From contig JAFGAM010000076.1 in assembly GCA_016933675.1 (NCBI GenBank), positions 1 to 64,000 of the forward strand: a DNA stretch of 64,000 bases, written 5' to 3'. The notes under the pieces were generated by a model, which did no database searches, was not told where the DNA came from, and saw only the letters and a list, made by a program, of their open reading frames with translations. Origin of the DNA: Candidatus Anaeroferrophillacea bacterium (lineage in GTDB: Bacteria > Desulfobacterota > Anaeroferrophillalia > Anaeroferrophillales > Anaeroferrophillaceae). Positions 19,190-28,267 of this stretch are shown here, piece by piece (position 1 is the stretch's first letter; each line of letters begins with the position of its first letter). A program made the translations under genes and the position numbers.

Positions 19190-22093
19190 TCAACCGCCAT
19201 TCACCTCCACCGTCACCTGATCGTACCAGATTTCACCGTTCAGAGTACCGTCAGGCTGGCTGTCGAGACCGAAATAGAAGGTGTAGGTTCCCTTCGGAAG
19301 GCCGATATTCAGTACCTCGAAAGGATCGGTGATAAGCACCGGCGGCGCCTGCAAAACCGCGGCAATGCCCTCCTGCCACACCGGCGGCACGAAGGAGAAG
19401 ATGCCGAAGGGCGTTACCGCCACCAGCCACCAGTCACAGGCATCGGTCATCAGTACCCCCGGATCCAGCTGCACGGTGATCGCTACCGGCGAACCCTCCG
19501 CGGCGCTGACCGTCCCGCCGCTGCCGTTGGCGAGCACCCGGGGGAGCGGAGCCTTCTCCTTCTCGGCGTAGAAACCGTAGGGTGTCGAATTCCACCAGGT
19601 CACCCCGCCCAGGGCGTCTTTCGTCCGGGTAAAGAGATAGCCCTCGAACTTCTGGTCGTCGGCCTGGTCGGCAGTACCGTTGAAATCGATGTGTAGTTCG
19701 ATCTTGTGCTCGGGCCAGTCGGCCGGCAGCGAGGCGGCGTTGCCGGCGGTTTTCACTTTCCCCCGGACATTATGCACCAGGCCGCTGTCGGCGGACGTGT
19801 AGCGTCCCGCCAGATTGTCGCCGCCGACGATGATGAAGGTGGGCTGCCACAGCTCAAGGGTGCCCCGCCAGCCGTCGTGATGCATGCGGTAGGTACCGAA
19901 AAAATCAGCCGTGGCCACCGTGCCGGGAGTGAAATCGGGACCGAAGCCGGAAAAAAGCCGGTTATCGCGGCAAAAGAACCCGAAGGGCACATCGTTCCAC
20001 CAGGTGATGCCGGCCATGGCATCACCGGTCTGGGTGAAGTAGTAGCCCTCAAAATGCTGATCGTCACTGGTGACGGCGGTATCGGCGAAATCGATGTAGA
20101 AGCTGATCTTGTGGTCCGGCCCCCAGCTCTCGACGATGGGGTAGGTCGGCGAGCGCACGTAACCACGGACGCCGTGTTCGGCGCCGTCAAAAGCGGTGTA
20201 GGTACCGCCCATGTTCGGCATGCCCTCGATGTAGTCGCCGCTCGCCTTACCCAGCGCGAGGTTTCCCTGCCAGCCGTCGTGGGCCATCTCCCAGTCCCCG
20301 GCGAAGTCGGCCCGCTGAATGCGGGAGACGCCGCCCACCCGGAGCGACGGATCGCCGAAGAGCATGTATTTCTGGATGTGATGGAACAGCGCCGGGGGGT
20401 ACCAGTTTGACCCGTCATTGAAGTTGATGTGAAAATCGTTATCGATGTAGCGCCGAACGGCATAGTTCCACAGATAGCCGAGGGTCGCCGGCTGCATGCT
20501 GTTGCGGAAACCCTCGAAGAAGTAGCGGTCGAGGATCTGACTGCCCCCCTGGGCGCCGGTGTAGGAGCCGATGTAGCCGATACCGCCGGTGTCCCGCTTG
20601 ACGAGGAATTCCTCGGCCATGGAATCGACGTCGTAGGTCGAAGACTGCACCGCGGCGGGCTCGGGCACACGGGCGGCCGCCGGATTGACCGGCCAGCAGC
20701 GATGGGCATCGTTGTAGACCGGACATCCGGTACTGCGGGTAAACACGTGCCCGTCGACATCGAGAAAGCTATCGCCGAAATAAAACTGGGCGGTGCTGCA
20801 GGCGGCGGCAAACACCACCGGCAGACGGTCGGCGTTGTCGAGCAGGGCGACATCGGCGGTCGTTATGGCATTCCCCCAGACGGTGGTGTTGCCGTGGCCG
20901 GAAAAATTGACGAAGCCGACGCCGGCGTCGATTTGTGCCCGGACATTGGCCGCCGTCGGCTGGTCGTCGCCGAGCCCGGCGGTCAGCCCCTCGATGCGGG
21001 AATCATACAGCCGGGTGGCGGTCATGCCCATGTCGGCCAGCATCGTGCCGATGTCCTCCTTGGCCCCCCAACCGCCGGGATATTCGTAGTATTTGCCGTC
21101 CTCGGCGAGGTATCCCGGCACCACGAACAGGGAGCGGTCGAACCACGACGCCTTGTAGGCGGCGAACTCGTAGGCGATGACCTTGTCGACGTAGGTGGCC
21201 ACCTCCGCCGCGGTGGATGCCGGCACCCGCCCGAGGGCGACATCGGGATAAAGATCCATGCCGTCGAGGTTGATGTCGTTCAAGGTGGAACCGGGGGTCC
21301 AGGTGCCGGCCTGCAGTTCACCGAAGATGCCGTCGCCATCGCCGTCCCAGTCGTCGAAGGTGGTGCCGTCGGCGGTGAAGAGATCGGCGTAATAGAGGTC
21401 GGAGGGCACGTAGCCGTCACCCCAGTGGGTCGGATCATGGGTCAGGCAGTAGCGCACCGGCAGGCGGTCGCAATCACCCACCAGCATGACAAAGCGGATA
21501 CCGCACCCCTGGCGGAAGGAAGCGATGGCCTTCTTGAGGCGTTCAGGATCGTCCCGCCCCTGGTCACGGAAGCGCGCCACCAGGTCCTGCCAACTGTAGA
21601 CACGGGTCACCAGATCGGTATGGTTCTTGTGCTCCCGCAGGGGCTCGAGTGCGTCGAGAAAATCCTCGTCGGCGATGATCAGCAGATCGAAGGGCAAGAT
21701 GAACTCGAAACGGTCGAAAAGATCCGGAGTACCGCTGACGGAGGTAACGGGGAGCGCCGTCCACGGCGTGAAGGTGTAGTCGAGATCCACCGTCGGCGCC
21801 GGTGCCGGCAGGTTCACCTGGCCCGGCGGCGTGGGGGAAGTGAACTCAATCGGCAGCGAGACCGGCGGCATGTAGGGCACGAGGTAATCGAATTTTATGG
21901 TGTCGATCAGGAGATGGTCCGCAATGATCAGATCCGTGGAGATGATTTCATTGTCGATGGAAGTCGCCGCCGCCGCCGGCCGCGGCGCCATGCCGGGCAG
22001 TCCGGCCGCTCCCGCCAGCAGCATCAGCATCGCCATTACCGCCGGAAACATCACCCCGCCTCGCAGCACCCGCAGCAGATTCCCCATGCCCAT
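19190..22093 (-). CDS. Secreted C25-family (gingipain-like) cysteine peptidase
   Basis: FVMLVGDCDRLPVRY, VGFVNFSGHGNTTVWG (His), LPVVFAAACSTAQFYFGDSF (Cys); signal peptide; tandem C-terminal modules. Confidence 0.85.
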   Translation of the reverse strand: MGMGNLLRVLRGGVMFPAVMAMLMLLAGAAGLPGMAPRPAAAATSIDNEIISTDLIIADHLLIDTIKFDYLVPYMPPVSLPIEFTSPTPPGQVNLPAPAPTVDLDYTFTPWTALPVTSVSGTPDLFDRFEFILPFDLLIIADEDFLDALEPLREHKNHTDLVTRVYSWQDLVARFRDQGRDDPERLKKAIASFRQGCGIRFVMLVGDCDRLPVRYCLTHDPTHWGDGYVPSDLYYADLFTADGTTFDDWDGDGDGIFGELQAGTWTPGSTLNDINLDGMDLYPDVALGRVPASTAAEVATYVDKVIAYEFAAYKASWFDRSLFVVPGYLAEDGKYYEYPGGWGAKEDIGTMLADMGMTATRLYDSRIEGLTAGLGDDQPTAANVRAQIDAGVGFVNFSGHGNTTVWGNAITTADVALLDNADRLPVVFAAACSTAQFYFGDSFLDVDGHVFTRSTGCPVYNDAHRCWPVNPAAARVPEPAAVQSSTYDVDSMAEEFLVKRDTGGIGYIGSYTGAQGGSQILDRYFFEGFRNSMQPATLGYLWNYAVRRYIDNDFHINFNDGSNWYPPALFHHIQKYMLFGDPSLRVGGVSRIQRADFAGDWEMAHDGWQGNLALGKASGDYIEGMPNMGGTYTAFDGAEHGVRGYVRSPTYPIVESWGPDHKISFYIDFADTAVTSDDQHFEGYYFTQTGDAMAGITWWNDVPFGFFCRDNRLFSGFGPDFTPGTVATADFFGTYRMHHDGWRGTLELWQPTFIIVGGDNLAGRYTSADSGLVHNVRGKVKTAGNAASLPADWPEHKIELHIDFNGTADQADDQKFEGYLFTRTKDALGGVTWWNSTPYGFYAEKEKAPLPRVLANGSGGTVSAAEGSPVAITVQLDPGVLMTDACDWWLVAVTPFGIFSFVPPVWQEGIAAVLQAPPVLITDPFEVLNIGLPKGTYTFYFGLDSQPDGTLNGEIWYDQVTVEVNGG

Positions 22094-22348
22094 CCTCCTT
22101 TTTCCACCAGCAGCAATGATGATGCCTTCGTAGCAGCGCGAAAAATGCCTGCCGGGAACCGCGGCAAGCGGCTACAACGGCAAATCTAATTTCCGCACCA
22201 GTGATTGTCAAATCAGGAGATGAACATGCTCGGAAACGGGGACGGGAGTAAGTGAATTGCCTCGATATGACTCATTGAGGGCATGGTGCACGAATTAGGA
22301 CATCTGCGCATCAGACAGCAGCCGGTTGGAGGTTCTGGGATACCATAA

Positions 22349-24559
22349 TTATTCATCGATCGTCGACCGCCCGGCGGGCACCGACCGGTCATCCAGCAGT
22401 TCGCGAATGGCGGTCGCCAGCCGGCTCAGGCTGTAGGGCTTGGCAAGTTGAACGATACCCTGCGCGGCGGCATCCTGACGCTCCCGGTCGGGCAGCCAGC
22501 CGCTGGCGATAATCACCCGCAGCGCATGTCTACGGCGCCGCAGTTCCCGCAGGCAGGCCTCGCCGCCCATGCCGGGCATGTTGAGATCGAGAATCACCAG
22601 ATCGATGCCATCCTGCTCCCGGTCATACACCGCCAGCGCATCTTCGGCGCTGGCGGTGAGCAGTACTTCATAGCCCAACCCTTCGAGGAGTATGCGCCCC
22701 ACCTCCCGGACATCATCCTCATCGTCCACCAGCAGGATAGTCTCCGTCCCCCGCGGCATGACCCCGGTAACCGTCGCCTCCACCCCGGCACCGCCGCCGG
22801 CGGCCGGCACCTGCCCGGCTGTCGGCAGGTAGATGGTAATCTCCGTACCCCGCCCGGGTTCGCTGTCGCACACGATATGAGCGCGGTGCTCGCCGACGAT
22901 GCCGAACACCGCCGCCAGGCCAAGGCCGGTACCCTTCCCCACCTCCTTGGTGGTGAAGAAGGGATCGAACATCCGTTCCACGGTTTTCCGGTCCATGCCG
23001 AAGCCGTGATCGGTCACCCGCAGAAAGACATACGACCCGCCGGCAATGCGTATACCGCAGGCGTTGCAGACCAGCTCGTTGGCCAACGTCACGGGTCCCG
23101 CCTCGATACGGATGGTGCCGCCGTCGGGCATGGCGTCGGCGGCATTGGAACACAGATTGAGCAGCGCGAGGGAAAGCTGGTGCCGATCGCCGACAACCGG
23201 CGGCGGTGCGGCTTCGATGTGTGGTGCGACGGAAACCATTTTCGGAATCACCCGCCTTACCATCTCGGTGGTCTGTTCGACCAGTTCGCGCAGATCGACT
23301 ACGGTCATCTCCGGTTCCGCCTGCCGGCTGAATACCAGCAGCTGCCGCACCAGATTCCGCGCCCGTTCCGCCGCCTGCACGACCCGTTCACACTCGCTGA
23401 CGGGAACCTCACCCAGCAGTATTTTTTCCCGTCCCAGTTCGGCAAACCCCATGATCGCCGCCAGAATATTATTGAAATCGTGGGCGATGCCCCCGGCGAG
23501 GGTGCCGATGGCCTCCATCTTCTCCGCCTGCCGCAGGCGCGAACGAAGATTCTCCATTTCGGTGATATCGGTGAAATTGACCACCATGACGGTATCTTCA
23601 CTGTCGGCATTATTGTCCGGGCACACCAGTTCGGCACTGATCACCACATCGAGGATCTTCCCGGAACGGGTTAGCCGCCGGGTGGGAAAACTGATCACGG
23701 TGTTGCGATTTTTGAACAGTTCGCGCACCTTGTTGTGCGTCAGCGTCTTCTGATCATCGGGAATAAAGGGGATGGGAGCACCGGCGACATCATCCAGGCA
23801 CCAGCCGAAGGCTCGGGTGAATGCCGGGTTCAGATAGACCGGCCACCCCCTGAAATCATAGATCACCATCGGGTCCGGGTTGGCCTCGAGGATCCCCTGC
23901 AGCCGCGCCCGACCGGCCTCCAGTTCGGTGTTTACCTCCTCCAGTTCCCGGGTGTGGGCCGCCACCCGCCGCCGCAGCACCACATTCCACCACCAGATAC
24001 CCGCCAGCAGGAGAACGATGAACCCCAGAATGCCGGCCAGGGGAATGATGTAGGTTCGCAGCCGGTACTGTTCCGTCCGGTGGTCGGCAATGGTCCCGAG
24101 CCATTTCCAGGCAACGTGATCGAGCAGCCCGTTGTCCCGGGCCCGGTCGAGGGCCGCATCGAGGGCGGCGACTATCATGCTATCCCCCTCGCGGACGGCC
24201 ATGCAGCAGCGGCCGGAATACAGGGGTTTCCCGACCCGGCGGATGCTTTCAACCAGGTCACGGGACAGGGCGTGGTACCAGATGGAATACTCGTTGCCGA
24301 CGACGGCATCCACCCCGCCGGCGACGATGGCCTCCACCGCCTCGCCATAATTGGCCACCGGCACGAGCCGGCACCGGCATCCTTCATGCTCCAGGTACTC
24401 GACCACCTGGTCACCGTCCTGCGCCGCCACCAGCCGGCCGGCAAGATCCGCCATGCCCGTAATCCCCGCGGCATCAGCAGCAACGAAGATCGACACCGGC
24501 ACCATGAAGATCGGCCGGGTGAAATCGTAGCGCTGATCGCGTTGCCGACTGGAGAACAA
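22349..24559 (-). CDS. Hybrid sensor histidine kinase (partial SBP_bac_3 - TM - PAS - HisKA - HATPase_c - REC)
   Basis: YDFTRPIFMVPVSIFVAAD; TM near LAGILGFIVLLLAGIWWWNVVL; GGIAHDFNNILAAIMGFAEL; GTGLGLAAVFGIV; VDDEDDVREVGRILLE...DLVILDLNMPGMGGE; ORF begins with a TTG. Confidence 0.88.
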   Translation of the reverse strand: MFSSRQRDQRYDFTRPIFMVPVSIFVAADAAGITGMADLAGRLVAAQDGDQVVEYLEHEGCRCRLVPVANYGEAVEAIVAGGVDAVVGNEYSIWYHALSRDLVESIRRVGKPLYSGRCCMAVREGDSMIVAALDAALDRARDNGLLDHVAWKWLGTIADHRTEQYRLRTYIIPLAGILGFIVLLLAGIWWWNVVLRRRVAAHTRELEEVNTELEAGRARLQGILEANPDPMVIYDFRGWPVYLNPAFTRAFGWCLDDVAGAPIPFIPDDQKTLTHNKVRELFKNRNTVISFPTRRLTRSGKILDVVISAELVCPDNNADSEDTVMVVNFTDITEMENLRSRLRQAEKMEAIGTLAGGIAHDFNNILAAIMGFAELGREKILLGEVPVSECERVVQAAERARNLVRQLLVFSRQAEPEMTVVDLRELVEQTTEMVRRVIPKMVSVAPHIEAAPPPVVGDRHQLSLALLNLCSNAADAMPDGGTIRIEAGPVTLANELVCNACGIRIAGGSYVFLRVTDHGFGMDRKTVERMFDPFFTTKEVGKGTGLGLAAVFGIVGEHRAHIVCDSEPGRGTEITIYLPTAGQVPAAGGGAGVEATVTGVMPRGTETILLVDDEDDVREVGRILLEGLGYEVLLTASAEDALAVYDREQDGIDLVILDLNMPGMGGEACLRELRRRRHALRVIIASGWLPDRERQDAAAQGIVQLAKPYSLSRLATAIRELLDDRSVPAGRSTIDE

Positions 24560-24919
24560 ACAGGGGAGGATGTCGGCGGTCCCCCCTGCGCACCAGGGCG
24601 GCGGCGCGAACAGGGCCGCGGCGGTATTGCAGCGCTGCCGCCGCCCGATTCCCGAGCGGTGTCGGGGCAGATTAACAAATCGACCGCATAAACAAACCGA
24701 CCGTTCGTTAGAATTATTACACCGGCTTATATATCACCCCGCCGCGGATTGCAGGAAAACATCAAACCCCGTAATTTTCAGTTTATGTAACTGCTTGCTA
24801 ACGAAACAATAACATCATCGGCCTACAAAACGTGACCTGTTGGTCATGCAGGACGCCGGCAATCGGCTGCATCAAAAGGTCGCTACCCGGCAAAACCACC
24901 CTGGAGCGGAACCGCACCC

Positions 24920-25360
24920 ATGGAACTGACCCGCCCCGAATGGATAAAGCTTCTGGCCCGCGCCGGGGTCGCCGACCTCGAGGGGGTGATCGACGATATC
25001 CCCGTCGAGGTCAGATACACCTTTCTCAAGCCGCCGGAAACCGGACTGCTCATGGCACAGGGACGCACCGGCGGCGACGGCGCGCCGTTCAACCTCGGCG
25101 AGGTGCCGGTGACCCGCTGTGTCGTCGCCATCGAGGGGAGCGGCACCCGCGGCTTCGCCTGCGTCCTCGGTCGCGCCCCCCGGAAGGCGGAGCTAGCGGC
25201 GGTGATCGACGCCCTGATGCAGCATCCGCTGCACCACAACCGCCTGCGTGACGGTTTCTTCGATGATTGCCGGCGGCGGCTGGCGGCGCGTGAACAGGAG
25301 GCCCGGACGGCGGCGGCCGCCACCCGGGTGGACTTCTTCACCATGGTCCGGGGAGACTGA
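24920..25360 (+). CDS. phnG: C-P lyase subunit PhnG
   Basis: First gene of phnGHIJ; EVRYTFLKPPETGLLMAQGRTGGDGAPFNLGEVPVTRC. Confidence 0.9.
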   Translation: MELTRPEWIKLLARAGVADLEGVIDDIPVEVRYTFLKPPETGLLMAQGRTGGDGAPFNLGEVPVTRCVVAIEGSGTRGFACVLGRAPRKAELAAVIDALMQHPLHHNRLRDGFFDDCRRRLAAREQEARTAAAATRVDFFTMVRGD

Positions 25361-25365
25361 TTTCC

Positions 25366-25995
25366 ATGAACTTCAGCCAGGCCATAAAACCGGGTTTCGC
25401 CGACCCGGTACACGACTGCCAGGCAGTGTTCCGCGCCGTCCTCCAGGCGATGTCGCGACCGGGGAGCATCATCGACGTCCCCGCCGGCGGCATCATCCCA
25501 CCCGCAGCGTGGCTGTCGCCGGCCCTCGTCGCCGCCGCCCTGACCCTGTTCGACCACGACACCCCGATATGGATCACCGCCGGCAGCCACAACGACGAAG
25601 CCGCCGCTCACCTGGGCACCTACCTGCGTTTCCACTGCGGCTGCCCGCTGAGCGAAGATCCCGGTTCAGCCGCATTCGCCATTATCAGCGCGCCGCGGGC
25701 GGAGGATTTCCCCCTTCCCGCCAATCCCGGCCGCGACCTCGATCCCTGGCACGCAACCACCGTCATGCTCCAGGTGCCGGAGCTGCGTGGCGGCCCGCCC
25801 CGGATCGTCGCCGGCCCGGGCATCGCCGCCACCCACACCGTCCGCGCCGCCGGACTGCCAGAATCATTCTGGGAGGAAATCGCCGCCAACCGCGACCGCT
25901 TCCCCGCCGGCTTCGATTTCCTCCTCTTTTCCGGCACCGAGGTCCTCGGCCTGCCACGTTCCACCGTGCTGCGGGAGATTTCACCATGTACGTAG
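25366..25995 (+). CDS. phnH: C-P lyase subunit PhnH
   Basis: GFADPVHDCQAVFRAVLQAMSRPG; context between phnG and phnI. Confidence 0.92.
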   Translation: MNFSQAIKPGFADPVHDCQAVFRAVLQAMSRPGSIIDVPAGGIIPPAAWLSPALVAAALTLFDHDTPIWITAGSHNDEAAAHLGTYLRFHCGCPLSEDPGSAAFAIISAPRAEDFPLPANPGRDLDPWHATTVMLQVPELRGGPPRIVAGPGIAATHTVRAAGLPESFWEEIAANRDRFPAGFDFLLFSGTEVLGLPRSTVLREISPCT

Positions 25996-27362
25996 CGGTC
26001 AAGGGCGGCGAAAAGGCCATCGCCCGGGCCCACGAACAACTGGCCCGGGATCGGCGCGGCGACCCTGCCGTTCCCGAGATCGGCGTCGATCAAATCCAGG
26101 GGCAGCTGCCCCTGGCGGTCGACCGGGTGATGGCCGAGGGCTCCCTCTACGATCCGGAGCTGGCGGCGCTGGCGATCAAGCAAGCGGCGGGCGACCTGGT
26201 GGAGGCAATCTTTCTGCTCCGCGCCTACCGCACCACCCTGCCCCGTCTGGGTTCCACGGCGCCGCTGGAAACCGGCAAGATGCTGATCAAACGCCGCATC
26301 TCGGCCACCTTCAAGGATATCCCCGGCGGCCAGGTGCTGGGCCCCACCTTCGACTACACCCAGCGGCTGCTGGACGACAGCCTGCTCGATAACGGCGCCG
26401 CTGCCGGGACCACCGCCGACATCCCCGCCGCCGCGACACCGGCGGATCTGCCGGAACCCGATGCCTTTCCCCGGGTACTCGGCATCCTCGACGACGAAGG
26501 ATTGATCGAGCCCGCCGGCGGGCACCGCCTTGAAAACAATCATCACGACGGCCCCCGCGACAGTTCCCCGCCGCCCCCCGACCTCACCCGCGAACCGCTG
26601 GAATTCCCCGCCGGCCGGGAGCTGCGGCTGCAGAACCTGGCGCGGGCCGACGAGGGGTTTCTGCTGGCCCTGGGCTACGCCACCCAGCGGGGTTTCGGCA
26701 ACACCCATCCCTTCGCCGGCGAAATCCGCGTCGGCGAGGTGGAGCTGTTCTGCACTCCGGAAGAGCTGGATTTCCCGGTGGCCATCGGCGCCATCCAGGT
26801 CACCGAATGCGAGATGATCAACCAGTTTCACGGCCGCGACCAGATCCCGCCGCAGTTCACCCGCGGCTACGGCCTCACCTTCGGCTACAACGAGCGCAAG
26901 GCCATGTCCATGGCCCTGGTGGACCGCGCCCTGCGCGCCGCCGAGCTGGGCGAGCCCCTCGACTCGCCGGCCCGGGACGAGGAGTTCGTCCTCTACCACA
27001 GCGACAATGTCGAAGCCTCGGGCTTCGTCCAGCACCTCAAACTGCCCCACTATGTCGACTTCCAGTCGGAGCTGCTGCTCGTCCGGCGTCTGCGGGCCGA
27101 ACGCGACGCCACCGCGAAGGAAAACCGCGCCCGGGATACCGGCACACATACCAATCCCGTCAGCACGTCACCCGCGGCCGACGACCGGTCGATCGCGGCC
27201 CGCGAACGGCGGGTGAAAACCGCCGGCGGCAGTTCGGAAACCGGCATCAATGAATTTTCCGGGGATTGTGCCGGAAAATGTTCCGCAGCATGTTGCGCGG
27301 AATGTTGCGGAAAAGCCCCCGGTCAGGCGGCCGCTCCGGCGGTCGAAGGTACCAACCGATGA
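25986..27362 (+). CDS. phnI: C-P lyase subunit PhnI with extended Cys-rich C-terminus
   Basis: MYVAVKGGEKAIARAHEQL...DQIQGQLPLAVDRVMAEGSLYDPELAALAIKQAAGD; tail ...FSGDCAGKCSAACCAECCGKAPGQ. Confidence 0.93.
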   Translation: MYVAVKGGEKAIARAHEQLARDRRGDPAVPEIGVDQIQGQLPLAVDRVMAEGSLYDPELAALAIKQAAGDLVEAIFLLRAYRTTLPRLGSTAPLETGKMLIKRRISATFKDIPGGQVLGPTFDYTQRLLDDSLLDNGAAAGTTADIPAAATPADLPEPDAFPRVLGILDDEGLIEPAGGHRLENNHHDGPRDSSPPPPDLTREPLEFPAGRELRLQNLARADEGFLLALGYATQRGFGNTHPFAGEIRVGEVELFCTPEELDFPVAIGAIQVTECEMINQFHGRDQIPPQFTRGYGLTFGYNERKAMSMALVDRALRAAELGEPLDSPARDEEFVLYHSDNVEASGFVQHLKLPHYVDFQSELLLVRRLRAERDATAKENRARDTGTHTNPVSTSPAADDRSIAARERRVKTAGGSSETGINEFSGDCAGKCSAACCAECCGKAPGQAAAPAVEGTNR

Positions 27363-28267
27363 CCACCAGACTGCTCGCCGCCGCCGCTCCGCGACCGGAA
27401 AAAACCGCCGTCCTGACCTACAACTTCGCCTACCTGGACGAGCAGACCAAGCGCATGATCCGCCGCACCCTGCTCAAGGCGGTGGCCGTTCCCGGCTGCC
27501 AGATCCCCTTCGCCAGCCGCGAGATGCCCCTGCCTTACGGCTGGGGCACCGGCGGCATCCAGGTGACCGCCGCCGTCATCGGCCGCGACGACACCCTGAA
27601 GGTGATCGACCAGGGCGCCGACGACACCACCAACGCGGTCGCCATCCGCGCCTTCTTCCGCCGCACCGCCGGCATCCGCACCACCGAAGCCACGGCGGAA
27701 GCGACGGTCATCCAGACCCGCCACCGGATCCCTGAAACGCCCCTCACCAACCGGCAGATCATCGTCTACCAGGTACCCATTCCCGAACCCCTGCGCTGGC
27801 TCGAGGCCCGGGAAACGGAAACCCGGCGGCTGCACGCCCTGGCCGAGTACGGTATTATGCACGTGCGGCTCTACGAGGACATCGTCGCCCACGGCCATAT
27901 CGCCACCACCTACAACTACCCGGTGCTGGTGAACCACCGCTATCTCATGAGCCCGTCACCGATCCCCAAGTTCGACAACCCCAAGCTGCACCGCTCGCCG
28001 GCGCTGCAACTCTTCGGCGCCGGCCGCGAACAGCGGATCTATGCCGTACCGCCTTATACCGACGTGAAGAGCCTCGACTTCGACGATCATCCCTTCGCCA
28101 TCGAGCCCTGGGAGCGCGGCTGCGACATCTGCGGCGCCACCGACAGCTACCTGGACGAGATCATCACCGACGACCGCGGCAGCCGCATCTACGCCTGCTC
28201 CGACACCGACTACTGCCGGCGGCGGGTTGCCGCCCAAGATGCGGAAAACGCGGGAGCCGGCCAATGA
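27359..28267 (+). CDS. phnJ: C-P lyase radical SAM subunit PhnJ
   Basis: YNFAYLDEQTKRMIRRTLLKAVAVPGCQIPFASREMPLPYGWGTGG...CDICGATDSYLDE...YACSDTDYC; ATGA overlap with phnI. Confidence 0.96.
   Translation: MTTRLLAAAAPRPEKTAVLTYNFAYLDEQTKRMIRRTLLKAVAVPGCQIPFASREMPLPYGWGTGGIQVTAAVIGRDDTLKVIDQGADDTTNAVAIRAFFRRTAGIRTTEATAEATVIQTRHRIPETPLTNRQIIVYQVPIPEPLRWLEARETETRRLHALAEYGIMHVRLYEDIVAHGHIATTYNYPVLVNHRYLMSPSPIPKFDNPKLHRSPALQLFGAGREQRIYAVPPYTDVKSLDFDDHPFAIEPWERGCDICGATDSYLDEIITDDRGSRIYACSDTDYCRRRVAAQDAENAGAGQ

Noticed and set aside
1-22093. PEP-CTERM sorting signals on the secreted proteins
   Set aside because: Checked the C-termini of the FG-GAP, C25 and small secreted proteins; none ends with a PEP motif, TM helix and basic tail.
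20429-22189. 586-aa plus-strand ORF
   Set aside because: Antisense to the C25 peptidase catalytic region; no domain signal.
24700-24919. Pho box upstream of phnG
   Set aside because: No convincing tandem CTGTCAT-like repeats found by eye in the AT-rich upstream region.
25248-25985. N-terminal part of the 704-aa ORF containing phnI
   Set aside because: This part overlaps phnH out of frame; the recognisable PhnI start (MYVAVKGGEKA) is at 25986.
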